Source: Gammaproteobacteria bacterium (lineage in GTDB: Bacteria > Pseudomonadota > Gammaproteobacteria > Steroidobacterales > Steroidobacteraceae). Taken from it: 64,000 nucleotides of DNA. Shown here in pieces: positions 1 through 9,554 of the stretch. How positions within the stretch are numbered: position 1 is the first letter of the stretch; each line of letters starts with the position of its first letter. Under the pieces are notes generated by a model, which saw nothing but the letters and a program-made list of their open reading frames with translations, was not told where the DNA came from and ran no database searches. Both the position numbers and the translations under genes were made by a program. The stretch lies in assembly GCA_025357835.1 (NCBI GenBank), contig JANYLM010000045.1, forward strand, positions 1 to 64,000. Reading direction: 5' to 3'.

Positions 1-265
1 TGCCGTCCAAAGAAGCCTGGTATGGATTGCGGTATTTCAGTTCGCCGGGCGCCATTCCATCGCCGCTTAGAGTGATGTGCGCCGCCTGAGTGATTCGCAT
101 CGGTAGTGCGCTCTCATCGGTATTTGCCAGCACGGCGCTGAAATCGATGTCGCGCGCCTTGTAGTTCGGGGTATCCGCGTTAGAAATATTGGTCGCAAGC
201 ACGCTGAGGCGCTGCCCGTGCAGCAACAGGGCTTGTTCATGGATACCGAAAATGTTGTCGAACAT
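1..265 (-). CDS. flgB: Flagellar basal-body rod protein FlgB (3' end outside window)
   Basis: Only the first 88 codons lie in the window; the rest runs off the left edge. The translation begins MFDNIFGIHEQALLLHG and contains NISNADTPNYKARD, the N-terminal signature of flagellar rod and hook proteins. Its position as first rod gene, divergent from flgA, identifies it as FlgB, a component of the proximal rod built by the flagellar type III export apparatus. The ATG at 265 follows a strong Shine-Dalgarno (AAGGAG, about 280-275), and a sigma-54 promoter lies just upstream, giving a leader of roughly 17 bases. Confidence in family and start is high; completeness cannot be judged. Confidence 0.93.
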   Translation of the reverse strand, partial: MFDNIFGIHEQALLLHGQRLSVLATNISNADTPNYKARDIDFSAVLANTDESALPMRITQAAHITLSGDGMAPGELKYRNPYQASLDG

Positions 266-292
266 GGCGATTTGCTCCTTGGCAGTAACACA

Positions 293-308
293 AGCAAGAG
301 CTGTGCCA
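293..308 (-). promoter_or_regulatory. Sigma-54 promoter of flgB
   Basis: Read on the minus strand the sequence is TGGCACAGCTCTTGCT, which matches the RpoN consensus TGGCAC-N5-TTGCW with correct GG/GC spacing. Transcription would start about 12 bases past the GC, near 282, just ahead of the flgB Shine-Dalgarno. Class II flagellar genes of polar flagellates are typically driven this way by an FleQ/FlrC-type activator, which is not in this window. Confidence 0.85.
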
Positions 309-481
309 ACAGCGGCCGACGGCTAAAAATGCCTTTCTGCATCCACTTGGCCCAACTCAGCGCGCAGCCGGTGCATCCGAGCGGCAAGGAATTGCCGGCG
401 GCCGGCCGACACCGACCCTTATCTTGGCCTCAAGCCGCTGACACCAATTCGGCTATGTCGATCGATCCCGGGCGCGTGCAA

Positions 482-497
482 TGGCACGCGGCTTGCA
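482..497 (+). promoter_or_regulatory. Sigma-54 promoter of flgA
   Basis: TGGCACGCGGCTTGCA is a perfect fit to the -24/-12 RpoN consensus. Predicted transcription starts near 508. This argues against the in-frame ATG at 510 as the flgA start, since it would be almost leaderless, and for the ATG at 552. Together with the opposing flgB promoter it places both divergent flagellar units under RpoN. Confidence 0.88.
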
Positions 498-551
498 CTT
501 CTATTACGGATGATGGATCTAGCGCCAAAATATCGTCGCCGGCTTCTGACG

Positions 552-1244
552 ATGGGACGAACCTATGTGCTCCTGTTCGCGGCATTGCCGGCTGGGCTGT
601 GGGCGGCGGAGACTGAGGATATTGCGCAGCTTGAAGCGCTGGCGCGATCGGCGGCCGCTTCGCAGCTTGCGCCGCTCACCGAACGTCAACGCCTGGTGGT
701 GGGCCCGATTCAGCCCACCCTGCGGCTTGAACCCTGCGATAAAGGAGTGGTACCGATGATCGCTGCGGCTCAGCACATGAAGGACCGAGTCTTGATCGAA
801 CTGCGCTGCCAAGGCAGCGTGGCATGGCATCTCTACGTGCCGGTGAGAATCGTCGGCACCTCGTCGGTTGCCGTCGCGGCACACGCCATCGTGGCGGGCA
901 GCGTGCTCACGGCAAAGGACCTGCGGGCGGAGCAACACGATATCTCCGAGCTGCCGCTGGGTTTCCTGGAGGACCCCGCCATCGCGGTGGGCCTGACCGC
1001 CAGCCGCCCTATTCCAGGCGGCGCCTTCCTGACCAATCAGCAAGTGGTGGCCGCTAAGGCGGTGCAACGCGGCCAATCGGTGACTTTACTGGCGGATGTG
1101 GGAGGCATGAGCGTGCGCATGGCCGGCAAGGCCTTAAGCGATGGCATGATAAATCAACGAGTTAGAGTGCAAAACCTATCTTCCGGTAGGATCGTGGAGG
1201 GAATTGCACGCTCCGAACAGGTCGTGGAAATTATTTTCCAATAG
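552..1244 (+). CDS. flgA: Flagellar P-ring assembly chaperone FlgA
   Basis: The 230-residue protein has an N-terminal signal segment (MGRTYVLLFAALPAGLWA) and a C-terminal SAF domain. Typical FlgA features are visible: VPVRIVGTSSVAVAAHAI, the LTAKDL segment, and a C-terminal run with VRVQNLSSGRIVEG. FlgA is a periplasmic chaperone that guides FlgI subunits into the P ring. An in-frame ATG at 510 would add 14 residues ahead of the signal peptide and lies at the predicted transcription start, so 552 is preferred; neither has a strong ribosome site. It diverges from flgB and is followed by flgM. Confidence 0.93.
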   Translation: MGRTYVLLFAALPAGLWAAETEDIAQLEALARSAAASQLAPLTERQRLVVGPIQPTLRLEPCDKGVVPMIAAAQHMKDRVLIELRCQGSVAWHLYVPVRIVGTSSVAVAAHAIVAGSVLTAKDLRAEQHDISELPLGFLEDPAIAVGLTASRPIPGGAFLTNQQVVAAKAVQRGQSVTLLADVGGMSVRMAGKALSDGMINQRVRVQNLSSGRIVEGIARSEQVVEIIFQ

Positions 1245-1308
1245 CCCTTCAGTGAAGCGCGTCACAGTCGATAAGGGATTCCAGAGAGGCGATGTGAACT
1301 GCGTTCGC

Positions 1309-1335
1309 TAAAGTTAAGCCAAACCCTGACGATAA
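1309..1335 (+). promoter_or_regulatory. FliA (sigma-28) promoter of flgM
   Basis: The -35 box TAAAGTTA (1309-1316) and -10 box GACGATAA (1328-1335) are separated by 11 bases, matching the sigma-28 consensus TAAAGTTT-N11-GCCGATAA. The flgM start lies about 40 bases downstream. Driving flgM from a FliA promoter provides the known feedback in which the anti-sigma factor is made as a late gene. Confidence 0.87.
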
Positions 1336-1374
1336 ACTCGACATGGGCCAATGCAAGCCCCAGGAGAAATTTCG

Positions 1375-1695
1375 GTGACTGACAAAATCAGTGGATATTC
1401 AACGGCTGAGCCGATCGCGCCCGTCAAAGGCTCGAACAGCAACGGCGTTGTAACCGACAAACCGCAGGGCGAGGCCTCGGCCGTGATCGCCCCCGCGTCA
1501 AAGGCCGGCGATACGGTGACGTTGACCGATTCCGCCCGTTCCTTGCAAAAGATTGAAGCAGCCGTGGCCAAGGCGCCGGTCGTCAACGCGTCGAAAGTTG
1601 CCAAGGTGAAACACGCCATTAGTTCCGGTACCTACCAGGTCAACGCCGGTCGGGTCGCCGATAAATTGCTGCAATTCGAGCGCGGTTTGAAGTAA
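1375..1695 (+). CDS. flgM: Anti-sigma-28 factor FlgM
   Basis: FlgM binds and inhibits the flagellar sigma factor FliA until the hook-basal body is finished, then is secreted. The protein (106 residues from GTG) has the expected layout: a low-complexity, probably disordered N-terminal half, then [18 protein letters not shown] and the C-terminal sigma-binding part with INAGR-like [14 protein letters not shown]. The GTG at 1375 is chosen because AGGAG sits 8 bases upstream; the in-frame ATG at 1351 has no ribosome site. flgN begins four bases after the stop. Confidence 0.93.
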   Translation: MTDKISGYSTAEPIAPVKGSNSNGVVTDKPQGEASAVIAPASKAGDTVTLTDSARSLQKIEAAVAKAPVVNASKVAKVKHAISSGTYQVNAGRVADKLLQFERGLK

Positions 1696-1699
1696 GTAT

Positions 1700-2131
1700 A
1701 TGGAGCAGGACGCGCGCCGCCGACTCGAGGATGTGCTGGATCGCGAGGTCCAAGCCGCGCGCTCCTTAGCTGCAACCTTGGCAGAGGAACGAACCGCCCT
1801 CACCGGCGACTCCCCTGCGGCGGTTGAACAAAAGGCCGCCGAGAAGATCCAGATTCTTGAAACCCTCGACAGACTGGAAGCGGAGCGCCGCGCCCTGTGT
1901 GTCAAGCCCGACAGCCCGGGGCTGGCGGCGACGGTCGCCGAACGCTGGCGCGCGCTGATGGAGCTCATGGCGAGCTGCCGGACGGCGAATGAAGTCAACG
2001 GCCAAATCATCCATGTCCGGCAACATCAGATACGGCAGCTCATCGATATAGTTCGCGGCGGACCCGCGTTTACGTACGGACCACAGGGAAAGACCCTTGC
2101 CAAAGCGCTGCGGGCGCTGGCGCGGGCGTGA
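1700..2131 (+). CDS. flgN: Flagellar export chaperone FlgN
   Basis: This 143-residue, largely helical protein fits the FlgN family, the cytoplasmic chaperone for hook-associated proteins FlgK and FlgL. It has heptad-like, charge-rich helices (residues about 5-75, e.g. EQKAAEKIQILETLDRLEAE) and a C-terminal NGQIIHVRQHQIRQL segment close to the substrate-binding region of the family. Sequence conservation in FlgN is low, so the call leans on its position directly after flgM as well as the helical pattern. It is four bases downstream of flgM and three bases upstream of the csrA-like gene, so all three are probably co-transcribed. Confidence 0.88.
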   Translation: MEQDARRRLEDVLDREVQAARSLAATLAEERTALTGDSPAAVEQKAAEKIQILETLDRLEAERRALCVKPDSPGLAATVAERWRALMELMASCRTANEVNGQIIHVRQHQIRQLIDIVRGGPAFTYGPQGKTLAKALRALARA

Positions 2132-2134
2132 TGC

Positions 2135-2332
2135 ATGTTAGTCCTCAGCCGCCGCGCTGACGAATCCATAGTCATCCAACCGGCAGACGGTGTGGACGCC
2201 AACATGACCATGGCCCAACTGTTCGCCAAGGGTCCCATCCTGATCACTCTATTGGGTGGCACGGGCCGGCGCGTCAAGATGGGCATCGAAGCCCCCGAAC
2301 AACTCGCGATCCGGCGCAAAGACAACGCCTAA
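2135..2332 (+). CDS. CsrA/RsmN-type RNA-binding regulator with inserted segment
   Basis: The first 14 residues (MLVLSRRADESIVI) are the beta-1/beta-2 strands of CsrA, including Arg6, and the end (RVKMGIEAPEQLAIRR) is the canonical beta-4/beta-5 region with the second RNA-contacting Arg (R61, equivalent to CsrA R44). Between them are about 15 extra residues (around 16-33), and the usual C-terminal helix is missing. This layout resembles Pseudomonas RsmN/RsmF, in which a helix is inserted between strands, rather than 61-residue CsrA. Likely role: post-transcriptional control through GGA-containing mRNA leaders. It sits three bases after flgN and is the last gene before a strong terminator. The family is certain; the RsmN subtype is inference. 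Confidence 0.85.
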   Translation: MLVLSRRADESIVIQPADGVDANMTMAQLFAKGPILITLLGGTGRRVKMGIEAPEQLAIRRKDNA

Positions 2333-2342
2333 GATTGGTACC

Positions 2343-2366
2343 CGACCGCTCTGCGGTCGAATTTTT
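2343..2366 (+). terminator. Rho-independent terminator of flgM-flgN-csrA unit
   Basis: A 7-bp perfect stem (CGACCGC / GCGGTCG) with a 3-base loop is followed by AATTTTT. It starts ten bases after the csrA-like stop codon and separates the flagellar unit from the PilZ gene. Confidence 0.85.
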
Positions 2367-2519
2367 CCACGCACCTGCCGTCGCACACAGGCCGTAGATT
2401 TTACATATCAATAAGGCGCCTTACATATCTTTGCCAGCGTCATTGAATGCTACGCTAACGACTGCGCGATGTGCATAATGGTCATCCCACAACGATAATC
2501 AACCGAAGGTAACGAACGG

Positions 2520-2795
2520 ATGGAGCGTCGCTTGCATACTCGCCACCGAGCACGCACGACCGTGTACGTCGTGATGTCGGGACGAAAGAGTCGCATCTGC
2601 AAGGCTAAGAACCTGAGCGCAAACGGCGTGTTCGTCGAAACCGAAAACCTCGGGCTGCGGAAAGGACAGCAGGTGCAGCTAGCCTTCGCCATCAACCTGG
2701 GATTGGTGACCAAGATTCATCGCCGCACCGCCATCGTGGCGCATGTCACGCGCGGCGGCACGGGACTGATGATGGAGCAGTTCGCGGGACGCTGA
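2520..2795 (+). CDS. PilZ domain protein (putative c-di-GMP receptor)
   Basis: The 91-residue protein is a stand-alone PilZ domain. The two c-di-GMP-binding elements are present: the RxxxR motif near the N-terminus (R4-L-H-T-R8) and NLSANG at residues 31-36, matching (D/N)xSxxG. The remainder forms the expected beta-barrel, ending in a hydrophobic GTGLMMEQF strand. Such proteins usually translate c-di-GMP levels into changes in motility or surface structures; the flagellar neighbourhood fits this. It follows the terminator and a spacer of about 150 bases, so it probably has its own promoter. uvrA starts 33 bases downstream. Confidence 0.88.
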   Translation: MERRLHTRHRARTTVYVVMSGRKSRICKAKNLSANGVFVETENLGLRKGQQVQLAFAINLGLVTKIHRRTAIVAHVTRGGTGLMMEQFAGR

Positions 2796-2828
2796 GGTAA
2801 CCTGGTCGATTCCCTGTAAACTTGGCGG

Positions 2829-5800
2829 ATGCCACCCTTCGATCCGCCCCGCTCGGATGCCATCCGCATTCGTGGCGCCCGACAGAATAATCTCAAGAAT
2901 CTTGACCTCGATCTTCCGCTCAACGAGCTGATCGTCGTCACCGGAGTCAGCGGCTCAGGAAAGTCGTCTCTGGTATTCGACACGCTGTACGCCGAAGGCC
3001 AGCGCCGCTACGTCGAGACTTTCTCGCCCTACGCGCGACAGTTCCTGGATCGGATGGACAAGCCGCTGGTCGACCGTATCGAAGGGATACCGCCCGCGAT
3101 CGCCATCGACCAAACCAACCCGGTGCGAACTTCACGCTCCACCGTCGGCACCATGACCGAGCTCAATGATCATTTGAAGCTGCTGTTTGCGCGCGCCGCG
3201 GTACTGCATTGCCAGGGCTGCGGCCGGCCGGTGCGTCGCGACACCCCTGCGAGCATTCAGGATTCATTGAAGGTCCTGTGCCGCGATAACGGCGATCCGC
3301 AGCTGCTGCTGACTTTTCCGGTGCCTATACCGAAGAATTTCACGGAAGCCGAAATCAAGACATTGCTGGCCGGCCAGGGGTACACACGCATCCACGAAAA
3401 GCGCGGCGACACCCTGCAGGTGATTCAGGATCGTTTTCGTTGGGCCACGGTAGATCCGGCGCGAGCCGGCGATGCCATCGAAGCCGCGCTGAAAATCGGT
3501 CAGGGCCGCCTCGACGTGTACCCGCGCGCTGCGGATGCCACAGCGGCGGGTGCAAGCGGCAGTGCGGGCGCCGACGGGTCTGATGCCCGCGACAGCGGCA
3601 CGCATGTCTTTGCACCACCGTGGCGTTATTCCACCGGGCTGCACTGTCCGGACTGCGACATCAACTACAAGGACCCCAGCCCCAGCACCTTTAGTTTCAA
3701 TTCACCCATCGGCGCCTGCGAAGTCTGCCGCGGTTTCGGCCGCAGCATCGGCGTGGACTATGGCTTGGTCATTCCGGATACGAACTTGACGCTTCGCCAG
3801 GGGGTGATCAAGCCTTGGCAGACCGAGTCGTACAAAGAATGCCAAGCGGATCTTCTCAAGTTCGCCCGCAAGCGCGCGGTCCCCGTGGACACCGCTTGGC
3901 GCGATTTGACCGACGCCGAACGCGCCTGGGTCATCGAGGGCGAAGGCGAGTGGACCAAGAATGTCTGGTATGGCGTACGCCGCTTCTTCGCCTGGCTGGA
4001 GACCAAAGCTTACAAGATGCACATCCGTGTGCTGCTCTCGCGCTATCGCTCCTACACCGAGTGCAGCGGCTGCCACGGCGCGCGCCTCAAGCCCGGCGCC
4101 CTGCTATGGCGAGTCGGCGATCCCGGCATCAATATCCGCGAATTGATGCTGCTGGCCATCGATGACAGCCGTCGCTTCTTCGCCGCGCTGAAGCTGCTGG
4201 CGCCGCTCGATGAGGCCGCAGATTTACTGCTGCGTGAAATCCGTACGCGCCTGAAATATCTGACGGACGTGGGCCTGGGCTATTTGAACCTCGACCGCCA
4301 GTCACGCACCTTGTCAGGCGGCGAGGTGCAGCGGATCAATCTCACCACGGCGCTGGGCACTTCGCTGGTCAACACCCTGTTCGTACTAGACGAACCTTCC
4401 ATCGGCCTTCATCCGCGCGACGTCGACCGCATCGTCGGCGTCATGCACCGCCTGCGCGACGCCGGCAACACCCTGGTGGTTGTCGAACACGACCCGAAGG
4501 TTATGCAGGCCGCGGATCGCGTACTCGACATCGGGCCCGGCCCCGGCGAGCATGGCGGAGAAATCGTGTTCTTCGGCCCCATCGCCGCGCTCGCCGCGGC
4601 CAAGGGATCGCTCACCGCCGACTATCTGTTCCGCCGTAAGCGAGTCGAGATCCCGCAAATCGGCGCGGCCGGCAACGGCGCGGCAGCCGTTGCCAGCGCA
4701 CGACGTGCCGGCGCATCTGCCGCCACGGTGTCCGCTGCAAAAGTCACTGCCGCCGGCGCTTTGCGCCTGAAGGGCGCCACCGAACACAATCTCAAGAATA
4801 TCGACGTCGAGATTCCGCTGCGGCGCTTGGTATGCGTTACCGGCGTCAGCGGCTCGGGCAAATCCACTCTGGTGCATGACATTCTGTTTCCGGCGCTGCT
4901 GCGCGCAAAGGGCAAGCCTACCGAAAACCCTGGCAGCCACCGGGCCCTGGAGGGCACCGAATTGATCGACGCCGTGGTCATGGTGGACCAGAGCCGCATC
5001 GGCCGCACCACGCGCTCGAATCCCGCGAGCTATGTCGGCGCCTTCGATGCCATCCGGGATTTGTTCGCCCGCTTGCCGCAGGCGCGCGAGCGCAAGTACA
5101 CGGCCGGCACCTTCAGCTTCAATGCCGGTAACGGCCGCTGTCCGAGCTGCGGCGGCAATGGCTTCGAACACGTCGAAATGCAATTTCTCTCGGACGTGTA
5201 TCTGCGCTGTCCTGACTGCGATGGCCGGCGCTATCGCGCGGAAGTGCTCGAAGTTGGCCTGTCTCGCAACGACGCTCCACCGAAAAGCGTCGCCGATGTG
5301 CTCGATCTTACGGTGTCCGAAGCGATATCATTTTTCGCCGCGGACACCGAAGTCTGCTTGCGTCTGGCGCCGCTGGCCGACGTCGGTCTCGACTACCTGC
5401 GTCTGGGCCAACCCGTGCCCACGCTGTCGGGCGGCGAGGCGCAGCGACTTAAGCTCGCCGGACATCTCGCCGAGAATGCGGTGCGCTTGAATTCCGTTCA
5501 GAAAGGCTCGCTAAAAAAAGCCGTGCGTGCCGCTGCCGATGCTCAGCCTCGCCAAGGTTCGCTGTTCCTCTTCGACGAACCCACCACCGGCCTGCACTTC
5601 GACGATGTAGCGAAGCTGCTGCGCGCCTTCCGGCGCTTGATCGACGCCGGCCACTCGCTGCTGGTGATCGAGCACAACTTGGATGTGGTACGCGCCGCCG
5701 ACTGGATTATCGATTTGGGACCCGAAGGCGGCGAGGCCGGCGGTAGCATCGTTTGCGTCGGCACACCAGGCGAAGTTATCCGCAGCGCCGCCTCGCACAC

Positions 5801-8693
5801 CGGCCGCGCTCTGCTCGATGACGAGAATCCCTTGCCGTTCGGCGCGACTCACGGCAACCGCGATCTTGATACAGACTCCGCTGTTCAGGATTCGGCCGCC
5901 GCAGCCTATGGCGCGCCGGCGACCCATCGCTATGCAAAGCGGTCTGCACAGCGGCCGAGCCTGCCGACGGCAATCGAGATCCACGGCGCCCGCGAACACA
6001 ATCTCAAGAATGTCGACGTGAATCTGGGGCTTAACAAATTCACGGTGATTACCGGTGTTTCAGGCAGCGGCAAAAGCACCTTGGCCTTCGATATTCTGTT
6101 CGCCGAAGGGCAGCGCCGTTACCTTGAGTCCTTGAACGCCTACGCGCGGCAATTCGTGCAGCCCGCGTCGCGTCCCGATGTGGACGCAATCTTCGGCATT
6201 CCGCCCACCGTGGCCATCGAGCAGCGCACCAGCCGCGGCGGGCATAAGAGCACGGTGGCGACTCTCACCGAGATTTATCATTTTCTGCGCCTGCTCTACG
6301 TGAAACTTGGGGTGCAGTACTGCCCCGCCTGTGAAGCACGTATCGAGCCGCAGTCGGTGGACGCCATTGCCGCGCGCCTGCTCAAGGACTACCGCGGAAA
6401 AAGCATCACGCTGCTGGCACCCCTCATTGTGGCGCGCAAAGGCCTATACACCGCGCTGGCTAAGTGGGCGCGCGGCAAGGGCTTCGCTCATCTACGAGTC
6501 GACGGTACTGTGCTGCCCACAGCGAAGTGGCCACGACTGGATAGGTTCATCGAGCACAACATCGAACTGCCCATCGCAACTCTGACGGTGAGTGCGGCCC
6601 GCGAGGCCGAACTGCGTCGGGCGCTGGATTCGGCCTTGGAACATGGTCGAGGCGTCGTGCATGTCGACACAGCGGCAGTCACAGCAAAGCCTACTCGCGC
6701 CGCTGACGCATCGAGCCCGGCCAAGGCATCGACTGCCATTAAGGCTTCGCGCGCTGCCAAAGCGCAGGGCGCCGTCTCGCCGCCGGTGAGCGTCTTTTCC
6801 ACTAAACGCGCCTGCCCCAACTGCGGCACCGGCTTCCCCGAACTCGATCCACGACTGTTCTCGTTCAACTCCAAGCATGGCTGGTGCAAGAGCTGCTTCG
6901 GCACGGGACTGCAATTGGAGCAATTCGATGCCGAGCAAAGCGGCGAGGAGTCCACCTGGGCCGCTTCGCCCGGCGACCAGATGGAAAGCCCAGCACCCGT
7001 GACCTGCCCCGACTGCCTGGGCCAACGCCTCAATCCCGTCGCGTTGCATGTTCTTTTCCGCGACCAGTCCATTGCTACCCTGACCGATTTGCCGGTGCGG
7101 GATTTCTCCGCGACCGTGCAAAAGCTCAAATTGATCGGCCGCGAAAACGCCATCGCACGCGACTTGCTGGCGGAACTCACAGCCCGCACGACGTTTCTCT
7201 GCGACGTCGGTCTGGGCTATTTGCAGCTAAATCGCGCCGCGCCCACTCTGTCCGGCGGCGAGGCCCAGCGCATTCGCCTGGCGGCGCAGCTCGGCTCGAA
7301 TCTGCAGGGTGTCTGTTATGTGCTGGACGAACCCACCATCGGCCTGCACCCGCGCGACAATGTTGCGCTACTCGATACTCTGGATAGATTGCGTTCCAAG
7401 GGCAACACCCTGATCGTGGTCGAGCACGACGAAGACACCATTCGACGCGCCGATCATGTGATTGATCTGGGCCCGGGCGCCGGCAGTCTCGGCGGCTGGG
7501 TGGTGGCCCAAGGCACTGCCAAGGAACTCGCCCGCTCGGGCAATTCCGCGACTGGCCGCTGCCTCGCTGCACCGCTGCTGCATTCGCGCACCCGCCGCCG
7601 TGCTGTCGATCGCGATACGCCCGTGCTCGATATCAGCGGCGCGACCCTGCACAATCTTCGTAAAGTCGACGCTCGAATTCCCGTGGGACGATTGACAGTG
7701 GTCACCGGCGTCTCGGGTTCCGGCAAGTCCTCGCTGGCACGCGATGTGCTGATGCGCAATTTGAAGCGCCTGTTGGCACGTCCTCACCGCTCCGAGCGCA
7801 AGAGCAAGCCCGAGGTGGTCCTCGAGGGGTGCGACGCGATCACGGGGTGGCAGCAGATAAGCCGCGTCCTCGAGGTTGATCAAACTCCCATCGGCAAGAC
7901 GCCACGCTCCTGCCCGGCGACCTATATCGGATTTTGGGACTCGATTCGGCGCCTGTATGCAGATACCACCGAAGCGCGCATGCGCGGATTCACCGCAAGC
8001 CGCTTTTCCTTCAATACGGCCGGCGGCCGCTGCGAAGCCTGCGAGGGTCAGGGCATGCAGCGCATCGAGATGAGTTTCTTGCCCGACGTGCAGGTGCTGT
8101 GCGACGTCTGCGCAGGCAGACGTTTCAATCCGGAAACGCTCTCGATCCTCTTCAAAGGCAAGAACATCGGAGAAACCCTGGCGATGAGCGTCGACGACGC
8201 CTTGGAGTTCTTCACCGCCCAGCGCAGCGTGCAGCACCCGGTGAGCCTGCTCGCCGATGTGGGACTGGGATACTTAAGTCTAGGACAACCCAGCCCGACC
8301 CTCTCAGGCGGAGAGAGCCAGCGAATCAAGCTGGTGACCGAACTGTCGAAAGTAAGGACCGATGCGCTTGGCGTGGATATTGCGCGCCGCGAAGGGCAGC
8401 ACACTCTGTATGTCCTCGATGAACCTACGGTCGGCTTACACATGGCCGATGTCGAAAAACTGGTGCGCGTCCTGCACCGGCTGGTCGATACCGGCAACAC
8501 CGTGGTAGTCATCGAACACAATCTCGACATCATGGCCGAGGCGGACTGGATCGTCGACTTAGGCCCCGAGGGCGGCGACGGCGGCGGCCGCATCGTCGCG
8601 CAAGGCGCACCCGACGTCATCGTGCGTAAGCCGAACAAGAGTCATACGGCGAAAATCCTGGGTGAGTTCCTGCTGGAGCGTGGCGTGGCTTGA
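2829..8693 (+). CDS. Tandem (double-length) excinuclease ABC subunit UvrA
   Basis: At 1954 residues this is twice the usual ~940. It contains two full UvrA units and so four ABC half-domains. Walker A motifs (GVSGSGKS) lie near residues 39, 673, 1076 and 1627; ABC signatures (LSGGE) near 495, 866, 1474 and 1825. Zinc-finger cysteine sets of the family (for example CPSCGGNGF...CPDCDGRRY and CEACEGQG...CDVCAGRRF) are present in both halves. UvrA dimers find helix-distorting DNA lesions and load UvrB. Here one chain could supply both protomers. Ala/Gly-rich inserts near residues 236-260, 615-640 and 1282-1320 look like lineage-specific linkers. Long fused UvrA proteins are known in other proteobacteria, usually besides a normal UvrA; whether a normal copy exists elsewhere cannot be seen here. 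Confidence 0.95.
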   Translation: MPPFDPPRSDAIRIRGARQNNLKNLDLDLPLNELIVVTGVSGSGKSSLVFDTLYAEGQRRYVETFSPYARQFLDRMDKPLVDRIEGIPPAIAIDQTNPVRTSRSTVGTMTELNDHLKLLFARAAVLHCQGCGRPVRRDTPASIQDSLKVLCRDNGDPQLLLTFPVPIPKNFTEAEIKTLLAGQGYTRIHEKRGDTLQVIQDRFRWATVDPARAGDAIEAALKIGQGRLDVYPRAADATAAGASGSAGADGSDARDSGTHVFAPPWRYSTGLHCPDCDINYKDPSPSTFSFNSPIGACEVCRGFGRSIGVDYGLVIPDTNLTLRQGVIKPWQTESYKECQADLLKFARKRAVPVDTAWRDLTDAERAWVIEGEGEWTKNVWYGVRRFFAWLETKAYKMHIRVLLSRYRSYTECSGCHGARLKPGALLWRVGDPGINIRELMLLAIDDSRRFFAALKLLAPLDEAADLLLREIRTRLKYLTDVGLGYLNLDRQSRTLSGGEVQRINLTTALGTSLVNTLFVLDEPSIGLHPRDVDRIVGVMHRLRDAGNTLVVVEHDPKVMQAADRVLDIGPGPGEHGGEIVFFGPIAALAAAKGSLTADYLFRRKRVEIPQIGAAGNGAAAVASARRAGASAATVSAAKVTAAGALRLKGATEHNLKNIDVEIPLRRLVCVTGVSGSGKSTLVHDILFPALLRAKGKPTENPGSHRALEGTELIDAVVMVDQSRIGRTTRSNPASYVGAFDAIRDLFARLPQARERKYTAGTFSFNAGNGRCPSCGGNGFEHVEMQFLSDVYLRCPDCDGRRYRAEVLEVGLSRNDAPPKSVADVLDLTVSEAISFFAADTEVCLRLAPLADVGLDYLRLGQPVPTLSGGEAQRLKLAGHLAENAVRLNSVQKGSLKKAVRAAADAQPRQGSLFLFDEPTTGLHFDDVAKLLRAFRRLIDAGHSLLVIEHNLDVVRAADWIIDLGPEGGEAGGSIVCVGTPGEVIRSAASHTGRALLDDENPLPFGATHGNRDLDTDSAVQDSAAAAYGAPATHRYAKRSAQRPSLPTAIEIHGAREHNLKNVDVNLGLNKFTVITGVSGSGKSTLAFDILFAEGQRRYLESLNAYARQFVQPASRPDVDAIFGIPPTVAIEQRTSRGGHKSTVATLTEIYHFLRLLYVKLGVQYCPACEARIEPQSVDAIAARLLKDYRGKSITLLAPLIVARKGLYTALAKWARGKGFAHLRVDGTVLPTAKWPRLDRFIEHNIELPIATLTVSAAREAELRRALDSALEHGRGVVHVDTAAVTAKPTRAADASSPAKASTAIKASRAAKAQGAVSPPVSVFSTKRACPNCGTGFPELDPRLFSFNSKHGWCKSCFGTGLQLEQFDAEQSGEESTWAASPGDQMESPAPVTCPDCLGQRLNPVALHVLFRDQSIATLTDLPVRDFSATVQKLKLIGRENAIARDLLAELTARTTFLCDVGLGYLQLNRAAPTLSGGEAQRIRLAAQLGSNLQGVCYVLDEPTIGLHPRDNVALLDTLDRLRSKGNTLIVVEHDEDTIRRADHVIDLGPGAGSLGGWVVAQGTAKELARSGNSATGRCLAAPLLHSRTRRRAVDRDTPVLDISGATLHNLRKVDARIPVGRLTVVTGVSGSGKSSLARDVLMRNLKRLLARPHRSERKSKPEVVLEGCDAITGWQQISRVLEVDQTPIGKTPRSCPATYIGFWDSIRRLYADTTEARMRGFTASRFSFNTAGGRCEACEGQGMQRIEMSFLPDVQVLCDVCAGRRFNPETLSILFKGKNIGETLAMSVDDALEFFTAQRSVQHPVSLLADVGLGYLSLGQPSPTLSGGESQRIKLVTELSKVRTDALGVDIARREGQHTLYVLDEPTVGLHMADVEKLVRVLHRLVDTGNTVVVIEHNLDIMAEADWIVDLGPEGGDGGGRIVAQGAPDVIVRKPNKSHTAKILGEFLLERGVA

Positions 8694-8922
8694 TGGCGGT
8701 CATTCGCCGGCGTGGAGTCGAGCAATGATCAGTTAAGTTGCACCTCGTTACCTCAAAGCGGCCCGTCGATAACCTTTCGCGTCATTCCGCCGCCCTCACA
8801 GCCGGAATCAATTTTTCACAGCAAGAAACGGAGTGATGCAGGCGGCCGGCATCGATATTGTTCCGGCACAGAGAGGCCTTCGTGTTTCTCTTTTCCCACC
8901 ACCGCTACTTGAGGAACTCACC

Positions 8923-9405
8923 ATGTCTAAAGAAGACGACAACAAGGCCATCGTCGGCCGCTGGTTCACTGACTTCTGGGGCAAGACTTGCAAACTCGGC
9001 ATCGTCGATCAGATCGCCGCTCCCGACATGCTGCTGCAGTACTCTCTGCACGAGCCGCGCCGCGGCCACGAAGACATCAAGGCATTTATGACCGACTTTC
9101 GCGAGGCTTTTCCCGACCTCGACTTCTGGGGCGCCGCCGACCTCATCGCCGAGGGCGACTATATGGTCGGTCGTTGGCAGGGCGGCGGCACACACACGGG
9201 TCCGGCTTTCAGCGATTTCCTCATTGGATCGCTGCCGGCTGCGACCGGCCGGACCATGCGCTTCACGGGCACGACCGTGCTCAAACTCAAAGCCGGCAAG
9301 ATCGTCGAAGAAATCGGCCTGGATGACGGCGTGACCGCGCTGCGGCAACTCGGGCTCATCAGCCCCGCGGATCAATACCGCCGCAGCCCCGAAACCGTTC
9401 GATAG
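8923..9405 (+). CDS. SnoaL-like / NTF2-fold ester cyclase family protein
   Basis: The 160-residue protein has the pattern of SnoaL-like polyketide-cyclase relatives: an initial helix (DDNKAIVGRWFTDFWGK), HEPRRGHEDIKAFMTDFREAFPDL, then FTGTTVLKLKAGKIVEE near the C-terminus. The fold is an alpha+beta cone with a hydrophobic pocket. No polyketide genes are nearby, so the substrate is unknown and a general small-molecule role is all that can be said. The ATG at 8923 follows GAGGAACTC; an upstream in-frame ATG at 8833 would add 30 residues without resemblance to the family. Confidence 0.82.
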   Translation: MSKEDDNKAIVGRWFTDFWGKTCKLGIVDQIAAPDMLLQYSLHEPRRGHEDIKAFMTDFREAFPDLDFWGAADLIAEGDYMVGRWQGGGTHTGPAFSDFLIGSLPAATGRTMRFTGTTVLKLKAGKIVEEIGLDDGVTALRQLGLISPADQYRRSPETVR

Positions 9406-9430
9406 GGTCGAGCGTGTCGAGCGCTACAAA

Positions 9431-9450
9431 GGGCCGGGTAACGCCGGCCC
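9431..9450 (+). terminator. GC-rich hairpin after the SnoaL-like gene
   Basis: GGGCCGG and CCGGCCC form a 7-bp stem with a 6-base loop, 25 bases after the stop codon. No T-run follows, so it may be an mRNA-stabilising hairpin or a weak terminator rather than a classical Rho-independent one. Confidence 0.4.
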
Positions 9451-9554
9451 TGCGGGAGCGGCCGTTGAGAAAATGAGCCGCTTTTCGGACCAATTCAAGC
9501 CGCAGACTGTTATTTAGGGGTCAAGACTTGCGCTGTCCCGCCGATCTAATACCC

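Noticed and set aside
7368-8237. 289-codon minus-strand frame opposite uvrA
   Set aside because: Antisense to conserved UvrA zinc-finger and ATPase region; no independent evidence for coding.
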